Assembly (NCBI GenBank): GCA_030035585.1
Contig: CM057469.1
Location: 65,861,501-65,925,500 of the forward strand
Length of the DNA stretch: 64,000 nt
Reading direction: 5' to 3'
DNA from: Dugong dugon
Lineage: Eukaryota; Chordata; Mammalia; Sirenia; Dugongidae
Part shown: positions 54,495 through 64,000 of the stretch, piece by piece
How positions within the stretch are numbered: position 1 is the first letter of the stretch
Layout: each line of letters opens with the position of its first letter
The notes under the pieces: model-generated
Told to the model about the DNA's origin: nothing
Database searches by the model: none
Seen by the model: the letters and a program-made list of their open reading frames with translations, nothing else
Program-made: the position numbers and the translations under genes

Positions 54495-56478
54495 CTATGT
54501 TGTTGTTGTTATGTGCCATTGAGTTGGTTCCGACTCATAATGACCCTATGTACAACCCATCAAAACACTGCCTGGTCCTGTGCCATCCTCACAATTGTTG
54601 CTATGTTTGAGCCCACTGTTGCAGCTGCTGTGTCAATCCATCTCATTGAGGGCCTTCCTCTTTTTCTCTGACACTTTACTTTGCCAAGCATGATGTCCTT
54701 CTCCAGGACTGGTCCCTCCTGATAATGTGTTCAAAGTACAGGAAACAAAGTCTCATCATCCTTGCTTCAAAGGAGCATTCTATCTATACTTCTTCCAAGA
54801 CAGATTATTCGTTCTTCTGGCAGTCCATGGTATATTCAATATTCATCACTAACATCATAATTCAAAGGCACCAATTCTTCTTCTGTCTTCCTTATTCATT
54901 GTCCAGCTTTGAAAGTATATGAGGTGATTGAAAATACCATGGCTTGGGTCAGGCTCACCTTAGTCTTCAAAGTGACATCTTTGCTTTTTAACACTTTAAA
55001 AAGATCTCCTACAGCAGATTTGCCCAATGTAAATCTTGACTACTTGTTCCATGGGCATTGACTATGTATCCAAGTAAAATGAAATTCTTTACAACTTCAG
55101 TCTTTTCTCCATTTATCATGATGTTGCTTACTGGTCCAGTTTTGACAATTTTTGTTTTCTTTATGTTGAGGTGTAATCAATACTGAAGGCTGTATTCTTT
55201 GATTTTCAGCAGTAAGTCTTCAAGCCCTCTTCGCTTTCAGCAAGCAAGGTTGTGTTATCTGAATATCTCAAGTAGTTAATAAGTTTTCCTCCAATCCTGA
55301 TGACACATTCTTCTTCATGTAGTCTGGCTTCTAAGAGTATTTGTTCAGCATACAGATTGAATAAGCATGGTAAAAAGGCTACAATCCTGATGCACACTTT
55401 TTCTGACGTATCCCCTTATTCTGTTTGAAAAACTGCCTCTTGGTCTATGTACAGGTTCTGCATGAGCATACTTACTATTCTGGAATTCCCATGCTTCACA
55501 ACTGTATCCATAATTTGCTATGATCCACGCAGTTGAATTACTTTGCATAGTCAATAAAACACAGGTAAATATCTTTCTGGTATTCTCTGCTTTCAGCCAA
55601 GATCCATCTAACATTAGCAATGATATCCCTCATTCCACCTTCTCTTCTGAATCAGGCTTGAATTTCTGGCAGTTCCCCGTCAATGTACTGCTACAACCAC
55701 TTTTGAATTATCTTCAACAAAATTTTACTTGTGTATGATATTGATGATATTGTTCAAAAGTTTTTGCATTCCATTGGATCACCTTCCTTTGGAATGGGCA
55801 CAAATATGGTTCTCTTAGAGTCAGTTGGTTGGCCAGGTGGTTCCAAATCTCTTGAAAAGATGAGTGAGCACCTCCATTATGGCATCCATTTGTGGAAACA
55901 TTAGAGTTGGTATCCTGTCAATTCCTGGAGCCTTGTTTTTCACCAATGCCTTCAGTGTAGCTTGGACTTTTTCCTTCATGTCATCAGTTCTTGCTCATAT
56001 GCTACCTCCTGAAATGGTTGAACGTTGACCAATTCTTTTTGGTACAGTAACTCTGTACATTCCTTCCATCTTCTTTTGATGCTTCCTGTGTTGTTCAATA
56101 TTTTGCCCATAGAATTCTTCAATATTGCAACCTGAGGCTTGAATTTTTTCTTCAGTTCTTTCAGCTTGAGAAATGCTGAGCACGTTCTTTGTCTTTGGTT
56201 TTCTAACTCCAGGTCTTTGCACGTTTCGTTATAATATTTTACTTTGTCTACTTGAGCTGCCCTTTAACATCTTCTGCTCAACTCTTTTACTTCATAATTC
56301 CTTCTGTACGCTTTAGCTACTCTGTGTTTAAGTGCAAATTTCAGAGTCTCTTCTGATACCCATTTTGGTCTTTTCTTTCCTTCCTGTCCTTTTAATAACC
56401 TTGTGTTTTCTTCATGTATGATGTCCTTGATGTCATCCCACAACTCGTCTGGTCTTCAGTCAGTAGTGTTCAATGTGT
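54495..56478 (-). mobile_element. 5'-truncated RTE/BovB-like LINE
   Basis: About 2 kb collinear with the full element at 39793-43003. It begins (minus strand) in the segment between endonuclease and reverse transcriptase and runs to the 3' end 'ccaatgagttggttccgact' region near 54495. The DNA on both sides looks like one old L1, so the RTE may have inserted into it. Confidence 0.88.
54640..56222 (-). pseudogene. RTE reverse transcriptase remnant
   Basis: Frames of 60-90 codons cover the region but none is longer. A 75-codon frame (56222-55995) matches the linker before the reverse transcriptase. The reverse transcriptase core is broken several times. The catalytic box is altered: after GKLINYLR the text reads YSDNTTLLAESEEG near 55250, so the YADD aspartate pair has become SDN. 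This makes it a clear dead copy. Confidence 0.85.
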
Positions 56479-56499
56479 CACTATACTGTAGTATATTTA

Positions 56500-56815
56500 T
56501 TTATAGCATATAGTATTAGAGGATGCTCCATAATAGTAAAATAATAATGATAATAAATGAATGAAAAATGGCTGCATGCTTCTCGAAACCTATAGAGCTT
56601 TATCACACAAAGAGTGGGCCCTAATGTAAATTATAGACTTTAGTTAATAATAATGTATCAATATTGGTTTATCAATTATAAAAAATGTACTACACTAGTG
56701 CAAGATGTTAATAATAAGAGAAACAGTGTGCAGGAGGGAGATATGTGGAAACTCTCTACTTTCTGCACAATTTTTCTGTAAACCTAAAACTGCTGTAAAA
56801 AATAAAGTCTATTAA
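56500..56815 (+). mobile_element. old L1M 3' UTR
   Basis: 'tatagactttagttaataat', 'aatgtatcaatattggttta', 'aatttttctgtaaacctaaa' and 'actgctgtaaaaaataaagt' reproduce the end of an L1M 3' UTR. 'gtatttatacaacagaatac' before the RTE (54478-54497) fits the ORF2 end of the same element. Confidence 0.8.
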
Positions 56816-56895
56816 AAACAATAGCTGCATTTTTCATTATGGATAAACCTCAACAACATAATATTGGTAAGAGAAAAAGTCACAAATGAATACAT

Positions 56896-56948
56896 ATTAT
56901 AGGATCACTACGAGTTGGAGTTGACTCAGTAACAACAGGTTTTTGGTT
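56896..56948 (+). mobile_element. AfroSINE 3' end only
   Basis: Only 'ataggatcactacgagttgg' and 'agttgactcagtaacaacag' plus a 'gtttttggttt' tail remain. Confidence 0.8.
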
Positions 56949-57933
56949 TATTCATACACAGTGTGAAAACAAGCCAGATAAAGTAACATTTTACTCTGTT
57001 ATAAATGGTATTCTATAGAAGATTGTATGAGAAAGTCAAATACAGATGGCCATTATCCATATCTCTTCACCCCTACACAATTATGTATTCTTAAAAATAG
57101 AGCACACTTAGATAACTACAATATCTACACAACCAAGACTGAAAATGTAGTGAGTAGAATACTGAAAACCCAGACAAACTCTTTATTTGATGACATGAAA
57201 ACCAAAAACATCTCCAACAAAATTAGGGCTATTATTTTACTTTCAAAATAAATAAAGTTCAATGATAAGGTATGGATGGACATAGTTCAAATGGTTTGTA
57301 CTCCCAATCTTATTCTGGAGCATGTTTTCTCCATCACCTTACTAAGCGTTTGTTAAACACTTCCTCTGTGCAGGGCACTGTGCTGGTTCTAGTAATACAA
57401 AGATGACTGAGAAAATGTTTAGTTCTCAGAGGATTTATTGCCTGCTGGAGAGGGGATAGGGAAGGGGCCACATATATTTAAGAATTACAAAACCAGGTCG
57501 AAATTGCTATAATAGAAGTGCCTAAGGGTTTAATAAGAAAACAGAAGGAAAATCATCTAATGCTTCCTGCAACTAGATCTGAGAACTTTTCCTAGGTGAG
57601 AATTTTTCTTTTGTTTGTTTGGGTGTCTTTTGTTTTTTGTTTGTTTTTGGTTTGCGTTTTGGCATGTGAATAGCCATTCATTCATCAGTGAAGAAAAGAG
57701 GAGGGGTACTCTTAAGAATAGAGAATAGCATGTGCAGAAGCAAGAAAAGGAAATACCAGCACACTGTGCTGGGAAAGTGCAGAGATGGGAAAATGAGATG
57801 ATAACATTGTCCTTACCAAGTACCATTTATTTACAGTTTCAAACATACCATGCATATTGGACAACTTCTAGCCTTTAGAAAATCTCAATATCTCATTTTT
57901 ATAAAAAATACGGTTTCTTACTCTTTTAAAGAA
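56949..57933. other. mostly unassigned; old repeat trace at 57330-57520
   Basis: 57330-57520 ('gcagggcactgtgctggttc', 'gtaatacaaagatgactgag') resembles an ancient mammal-wide repeat. The rest has no recognised repeat. The 89-codon minus-strand frame at 57557-57826 includes a GT-rich low-complexity tract. Confidence 0.4.
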
Positions 57934-58165
57934 TTATCTATATGGGATCAAATTGACAACAGCAACTCAAAAGTTTAGACAGGAAGCTTAGAAGGCAGTG
58001 AATCCATGTGACTATGGAAGGAGCAATTTAGAAACAGGGTGAGAATCGTTGCTCAACTCAACGAATGTAATCAATGTCACTGAACTGTACATGTGGAAAT
58101 TGTTGAATTGGTGTATGTTCTGCTGTGTATATTTTCAATCACAAAAAATAAAATAAATTATTAAA
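57934..58165 (+). mobile_element. free-standing L1 3' terminus (module X)
   Basis: 'tatctatatgggatcaaatt' to 'gctgtgtatattttcaatca' matches the ends of the L1s at 20486-20720 and 25291-25510. It is a 5'-truncated insertion of about 230 bp on the plus strand, less than 100 bp from the end of the large minus-strand L1. Confidence 0.8.
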
Positions 58166-59443
58166 TATATACATGGTTACTTCATGAGAATTATTTGAGT
58201 TTGTCAAAGATCTTTAGATATAGGTCCTGAGTGATAAATGCAAGTTGTTTTAGTCATTTTTATTTTTATTTTTTTTTAAATTTTTTATTGTATTTCAGGT
58301 GAAGGCTTACAGAACAAACAGCCTCTCATGAAACAGAAGTCCACACGTTGTTCTATAACACTGGTCAACAACCCCACAACATATCAACCCTCCAACTTCT
58401 CAACCTCTTTTTTTTTTTTTTTTTTTGGTGAAAATACACATAGCCAAAGATATACCATTTCAAAAATGTCTATGTGCACAGTTCAGTGACATTGACCACG
58501 CTCCTCAAATTGTGCTGTTATTCTCACCCAAGATGAAGGCCCACAGAACAAAATAGTTTCTCATTTAGCAATTACTACACATGTTGCCCTATGACAATGG
58601 TTAACAATCTCACAGTACATCAACAATATCCTTACTCAACCTTGGACTCCCACCACCAGCTTCCTTGTCCCCTTCTGCTTTCTGGCCCATCACTGGACTC
58701 CTGTACCCTGTTAGTCTCATTTGGTTTTACGGGGCTGTAAACTCCCAGGCTGAACAGTGAACCTCGGAGGTAACTTCACCACTGAGCCAAAAGGGTGTCT
58801 GGGGGCCACACTCTCGGGGTTTCCCCAGTCTCCTTTAGGCCAACAAGTCTGGTCTTTTTTCTGTGAGTTAGAGTTATCCTCTACATCCTTCTCCAGCTCC
58901 GTCCAGAACCCTCTGTTGTGATCCTGGTCAGAGCAGTCAGCAGTGGTAGCCGGGCACCATCGAGCTGCACTGGACTCAGTCCGGTGGAGGCCTTGGTAGC
59001 CGTGGACAACCAGTCCTTCGGACTAATCTTTTCCCTGCATCCTGCTCTCCCCATTCTCCCGTGCTCCCGAAGGGATGAGACCAGTGAACTATCTTAGATG
59101 GCTGTCCACAGGCTTTTAAGACCCCAGACACTACTCACCAAGGTAGAATGTAGAGGATTGTCTTTATAAGCTTTGTCATGCCAATTGAGCTAGATGTTCC
59201 CCGAGACCACGGTCCCCACAGCCCTCCGCCCAGCAATTCAGTCCCTCAGGGGGTTTAGATGTCTCTATGAGGCTTCCACGACCTTTCCTAGTACAAGTTG
59301 TGCTACTTTCTCCTGTATTGTGTACTGTCTCACCCTTCACCCAAGATACCACTTATCTATTATCTATTTAGTCTCCCCCCTCCCCCGTCCCTGGTAACCA
59401 ACAAAGATTGTTGCATTTTGTGGCTGAACTTTTTCATGGGTTT

Positions 59444-62400
59444 TTACAATAGAGGTCTCATACAATATTTGTCCTTTTGTGATTGACTTATTTCACTCAG
59501 CATAATGTCCTCCAGTTTCATCCATGTTATGAGATGCTTCACAGATTCATTGTTGTTCTTTCTCATTGCATAGTACTCCATTGTGTGTATGTACCATAGT
59601 TTCTTTATCCATTCATCTGTTGATGGGCATCTAGGTTGTTTCCATCGTTTTGCTATTGTGAAGAATGCTGCCATGAACATAGGTATGCATATGTCTATTT
59701 GAGTGACGACTCTTATTTCTCTAGGATATATTCCTAGGAGTGGGATTGCTGGATCGAATGAGATGTCTATTTCTAGCTTTCTGAGGAAGCGCCATATCAT
59801 TTTCCAAAATGGTTGTATCATTTTGCATTCCCACCAGCAGTGCGTAAGTGTTCCGATCTCCCCGCAGCCAATATTTGTTATTTCCAGTGTTTTTGATTCG
59901 TGCCAGTAATGCCAGGGTGAGATGGTATATCACTGTAGTTTTAATTTGCAATTCTCTAATGGCTAGTGATCGCGAGCATTTCCTCATGTGTCTGTTGGCT
60001 ATTTAAATGTCTTCTTTGGTGAAGTGTCTGTTCATTTCCTTTGCCCATTTTTTAATAGGATTATTTGTCTTTTTGTTGTAGAGGTGTTGGATTTTCTCGT
60101 AGATTATGGAGATTAGACCTTTGTCTGACTTGTACTGTCCAAAAATTTTTTCCCAGCCTGTAGGTTCTCTTTTTACTCTTTTGGTGAAGTCTTTTGAAGA
60201 GCATAGGTTTTTGATGTTTAAAAGATCCCAGTTATCTAGCTTGTCTGTTGGGTTTCGTGCATTGATGATTATGGTTTATATCCTGTTCATGCCATGTATT
60301 GAGGCCTGAAGTGCTGGTCCTATCTTTTCTTCTATGAACTTTATAGTTTTAGGCTTTATATTCAGGTCTTTGATCCATTTTGAAGTAGTTTTTGTATACG
60401 GTGTGAGGTATGGGTCCTGTTTCATTTTTTTGCAGATGGATATCCAGTTTAGGCAGCACCATTTGTTAAAAAGACTGTCTTTTCCTGATTTGATGGACTT
60501 TGGGCCCTTGTCGAAGATCAGATGACCGTAGGTGGATGGATTTACATCTGGGTTCTCAATTCTGTTCCATTGGTCAATGTACCTGTTGTTGTACCAGTAC
60601 CAGGCTGTTTTGACTACTGTAGCTGTATAGTAGGTTCTCAAGTCAGGTAGTGTGAGTCCTACAACTTTATTCTTCTTCTTCAGTAGTGCTTTACTTATTC
60701 GGGGCTTCTTCCCTTTCCATATAAAGTTAATGATTAGTTTTTCCATCTCTTTGAAGAATGTTGTTGGTATTTGGATCAGGATTACATTGTATTTCTAAAT
60801 TGCTTTGGGTAGAATTGTCATTTTCACAATGTTTAGTCTGCCTATCCATGAGCGTGGTATGTTTTTCCATTTATGTAGATCTCTTTGGGTATCTTGCAGT
60901 AGTGTTTTGTAGTTTTCTTTGTATAGGTCTTTTACATCCCTGGTCAGATTTATTCCTAAGTATTTTATCTTTTTAGGGGCTATTGAAAATGGTATTGTTT
61001 TCCTGATTTCCTTTTCATCATTCTCCTTATTGGTGTATAGGAATCCAACTGATTTTTGAATGTTTATCTTGTATCCTGCTACTCTGCTGAATCTTTCTAT
61101 TAGTTCTGGTAGATTTCTTGTGGAGTCTTTAGGGTTTTCTATGTATAGTATCATGTCATCTGCAAACAGGGACAGTTTAACTTCTTCATTACCAGTTTGG
61201 ATGCCCTTTATTTCTTTTTCTTGCCTTATTGCTCTAGCTAGAACTTCCAGCACAATGTTCAATAGGAGTGGTGATAAAGGGCATCCTTGTCTTGTTCCTG
61301 TTTTCAAGGGGAATGTTTTCAGCCTCTCTCCATTAAGAATGATGTTGGCTGTGGATTTTGCATAGATGCCCTTTATTATGTTGAGAAATTTCCCTTCTAT
61401 ACCTATTTTATTGAGAGTTTTTATCAGGAATGGGTGCTGGACTTTGTCAAATGCTTTTTCTGCATCAATTGAGATGATCATGTGATTCTTTTCTTTCCTT
61501 TTATTTATGTGGTGGATTACATTGGTTGATTTTCTTATGTTGAACCATCCTTGCATACCTGGTATGAATCCTACTTGGTCGTGGTGTATTATTTTTTTGA
61601 TATGATACTGAATTCTATTGGCTAGAATTTTGTTCAGAATTTTTGCATCTATATTCATGAGAGATATTGGTCTGTAATTTTCTTTTTTTTGCGACGTCTT
61701 TGCCTGGTTTTGGTATCAGCGTTATGCTGGCTTCATAGAATGAATTTGGAAGTGTTGCTTCCTCTTCTATGCTCTGAAATAGCTTGAGTAGTACTGGTAC
61801 AAGCTCTTCTGTCAATGTTTTGTAGAATTCTCCAGTGAAGCCACCTGGGCCGGGGCTTTTTTTGATTGGGAGTTTTTTTATTACCTTTTCAATCTCTTCT
61901 CTTGTTATGGGTCTGTTCCAATTTTCAACTTCACTTTGTTGTAGTTTGGGTAGGCTGTGTGTTTCTAGAAATTTACCCATTTCCTCTAGGTTTTCAAATT
62001 TGTCGGACTATAGTTTTTCATAATATTCTGTTATAATCCTTTTTATTTCAGTTGGGTCTGTTGTAATGTCCCCCATTTCATTTCTTATTTGGGTTATTTG
62101 TGTCCTCTCCTGTTTTTCTTTTTTCAGTCTGGCCAGTGGTTTGTCCATTTTGTTGTTTCTTCCAACAAACCAACTTTTGATTTTGTTGATTCTTTCTATT
62201 GTTTTTCTGTTCTCTATTGCATTTATTTCTGCTCTGATCTTTACTATTTTCTTTCTTCCGGTGGTTCTGGGCTTTTTTTGCTGTTCTCTTTCTATTTGTT
62301 TGAGTTCTGTAGTTAATGATTTGATTTTTTCCCTTTCTTCTTTTTGATATGTGCATCTATTGCTATAAATTGTCCTCTGAGGAGTGCCTTTGCTGTGTCC

Positions 62401-63258
62401 CAAAGGTTTTGCTATGATGTGTTTTCATTCTCATTTGATTGTAGGAATTTTTTGTTCCCTCTCTGATTTCTTCTATTACCCAGTGATGTGTAAGCAAGGT
62501 ATTATGCAGTTTCCATGTAGTTAATTTTTTTCCCTTGCTCTTTCTATTGTTAATTTCTACCTTGATGGCATTGTGGTAAGAGAAGATACTTTGAATTATC
62601 TCAATGTTTTGGATCTTGTTGAGGATTGCTCTGTGGCTTAAGATGTGGTCTATTCTGGAGAACATTCCATGTGCGTTGGAAAAGAATGTGTACTTTACAG
62701 CAGTTAGATGGAGTATTCTATATATGTCTATGAGGTCAAGTTGACTGATTGTGCCCTTTAGGGCTTCTGTATCTTTGCTGAGTTTCTTCTTAGTTGTTCT
62801 GTCCTTTACTGAGAGTGGTGTGTTGAAGTCTCCTACTATTATTGTGGAACTGTCAATTTCTCTTTTCAGTGTTGTTAGAGTTTTATGTATTTTGGAGCCC
62901 TGTCATTGGGTGCGTTGATGTTTATTATGGTTATGTCTTCATGATGGATCATCCCCTTAATCATTATATAGTGTCCTTCTTTGTCTTTTATGGTAGATTT
63001 TGTTTTAAAGTCTATTTTATCTGAGATTAGAATTGTTACTCCTGCTCTTTTTTGGTAGTTGTTAGCTTGATATAGTTTTTTCCAACCTTTGACTTTTAAT
63101 AAATTCACGTCTTTGTTTCTAAGGTGTGTCTCCTGTAGACAGCATATTGATGGATCCTGTTTTCTTATCCATTCTGTCACTCTCCGTCTCTTTATGGGTG
63201 CATTGAGTCCATTAACATTCAGTGTAATTATTGATAAATGTGGGTTTGTTGTTGTCAT
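59444..63258 (-). pseudogene. L1 ORF2 (endonuclease and reverse transcriptase), broken
   Basis: It starts MTTTNPHLSIITLNVNGLNA at 63258 with the endonuclease N-terminus, including LQETHL. The endonuclease end FSRIDHILSH is in another frame (62665-62363). A 287-codon block (61658-60795) is the reverse transcriptase: it has [25 protein letters not shown] and FADDMILY (residues 165-172 of that block) and ends at an in-frame TAG after PKAI. A 156-codon block (60746-60276) follows in the same frame. The C-terminus (59821-59444) is again in another frame. I count at least four frame changes or stops, so it is inactive. The frame is also open for about 27 codons upstream of 63258. Confidence 0.93.
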
Positions 63259-63734
63259 TTTGTAGTGCTTTTTTTTTGTAGTGCTGAAGTTTTCTTTGTT
63301 CTTCTTACTCTCTTGTGCTGAGTTACTTTTGTTTGTGGATTTTTTTTTTTTTCATTTCTTTTGTTTTTGTAGGTTTTGTTTTTGCTGAGACTTTATGTTT
63401 TTCCTCTTTTTTTTATGAGTATGTTTGTTATCTTTCTTTGTGGTTACCATAAATTTTACCCTTATCTTTCTAAGTTTGAAGCAGTCTACCATTACTTGGT
63501 ATCACCTTGCCTTCCTCTCCATTAGAAGGTTCTGTACCTATGCTGTTTATTCCCTCTTTTATCATTTTGATGTTGTTGTCATTTACTGATTAACTGCTCT
63601 GATTCCCTGTTGTATTTCTTTAGGTTTTGGATAGTCCTCAAGAGGTCATTTCCTAGATTGGTATCTGGCTGGTATGATCCTGCATCCTAGGTTCTGCCTG
63701 TGAGCTGAAGCTGTTTGTCCTCAGATCGAAGAAC

Positions 63735-64000
63735 TCACTTTAATAATTCTTGTAAGTTTGGTTTGACTTTTACATATTCCCTTAATTTCTGTTTATCTGG
63801 AAATGACCTAATTTCACCTTCAAATTTGAACGAGAGTTTTGCAGGATATATGATTCTTGGCTGGCAATTTTTTTCTTTCAAGAGTTTATATATGTCATCC
63901 CATTGTCCTCTTGCCTGCATGGTTTCTGCCGAATAATCTGAGGCTAGTCTTATTGTTTCTCCTCTGTATGTGACTTCTTGTTTTTCACGAGCTGCTCTCA
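63735..64000 (-). pseudogene. L1 ORF1 C-terminal part, cut by the window edge
   Basis: The frame is open from the window edge to a TGA at 63735. It contains CQPRIIYPAKLSFKFEGE and ends KPNLQELLK, which matches the C-terminal RNA-binding domain of L1 ORF1p, the nucleic-acid chaperone that coats L1 RNA. If the TGA is a mutation, the frame would run only to a TAG about 48 bases further. The N-terminal coiled coil lies outside the window, so I cannot say whether the rest is intact. Confidence 0.88.

Larger units (their letters stand above)
58258..64000 (-). mobile_element. long L1 with compound 3' UTR; continues beyond the window
   Basis: At least 5.74 kb on the minus strand: end of ORF1, a spacer, ORF2 (63258 to 59444), and a 3' UTR of about 1.2 kb ending in an A-rich tail (T-rich at 58258-58290 on plus). 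Inside the 3' UTR a second A tract (plus-strand T run at 58409-58427) separates module-X-type sequence ('aaatggtatatctttggcta' on minus) from a terminal L1-type end, the order seen at 25380-25649. Insertion is probably younger than the RTEs, judging by lower divergence within ORF2. Confidence 0.92.

Noticed and set aside
61060..61472. Plus-strand frames of 101 and 61 codons
   Set aside because: They are antisense to the L1 reverse transcriptase block.
62066..62347. 93-codon plus-strand hydrophobic frame resembling a membrane protein
   Set aside because: It is the reverse of Lys/Glu-rich L1 ORF2 coding DNA; such antisense shadows are typically Phe/Leu/Ser-rich.
1..64000. A protein-coding host gene or processed pseudogene
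   Set aside because: No frame resembles a host protein, and no retrocopy of a known mRNA was recognised. Small exons of an unknown gene cannot be excluded by eye.

Overview
The window is mammalian nuclear DNA. It is A+T-rich and CpG-poor, with no convincing host exon, promoter island or structural RNA gene, and almost everything recognisable is a transposable element. The host is most likely an afrotherian, probably an elephant or close relative. The evidence is more than twenty copies of the tRNA-headed SINE with the 'gagtcggaatcgactcgacg' type 3' end (AfroSINE) together with RTE/BovB-like LINEs that share that 3' end. This assignment rests on recognition from memory, not on a database search.

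Layout. 1-11 kb: MaLR-type solo LTRs (1896-2366 and 7028-7540), L1 3' ends with a clear target-site duplication (TSD), AfroSINEs in both orientations, a deleted RTE derivative (8862-9255) and a tRNA-Gly-headed SINE (9601-9925). 11.6-17 kb: the largest low-repeat block, with a candidate conserved regulatory element (11930-12520), a third MaLR LTR (13606-14228) and a CpG-dense patch (14390-14500). 17.9-25.7 kb: an RTE fragment split by a MaLR LTR, several L1 3' ends, and a 2.2-kb L1 with a compound 3' UTR (23461-25649). 26-32.8 kb: L2-like DNA and a three-level nest of old L1, hAT and younger L1 (to 29970). 33-38 kb: purine repeat, MIR, a Tigger-like transposon (34318-35019), old L1 and AfroSINEs. 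39.7-43.35 kb: a nearly full-length, inactive RTE/BovB-like element inside a MaLR LTR. 43.4-53.9 kb: L1 end, MER5-like, MIR, AfroSINEs, an unassigned LTR-like unit (49448-50257) and a second tRNA-Gly SINE. 54.5-56.5 kb: another RTE. 58.26-64 kb: the 3' 5.7 kb of an L1 on the minus strand with broken ORF2 and the end of ORF1.

Functional logic. The RTE would supply reverse transcriptase and endonuclease. Deleted RTE derivatives, the tRNA-Asn-like AfroSINEs and the tRNA-Gly-headed SINEs all carry RTE 3' ends, which is how such parasites borrow the enzyme. L1 is a separate poly(A)-tailed lineage. Every LINE ORF seen carries stops or frame changes, so none looks active. The most interesting signals are the modular, compound L1 3' UTR, the RTE-to-SINE series, the reciprocal RTE/LTR nesting, and two non-repeat patches that could be regulatory.
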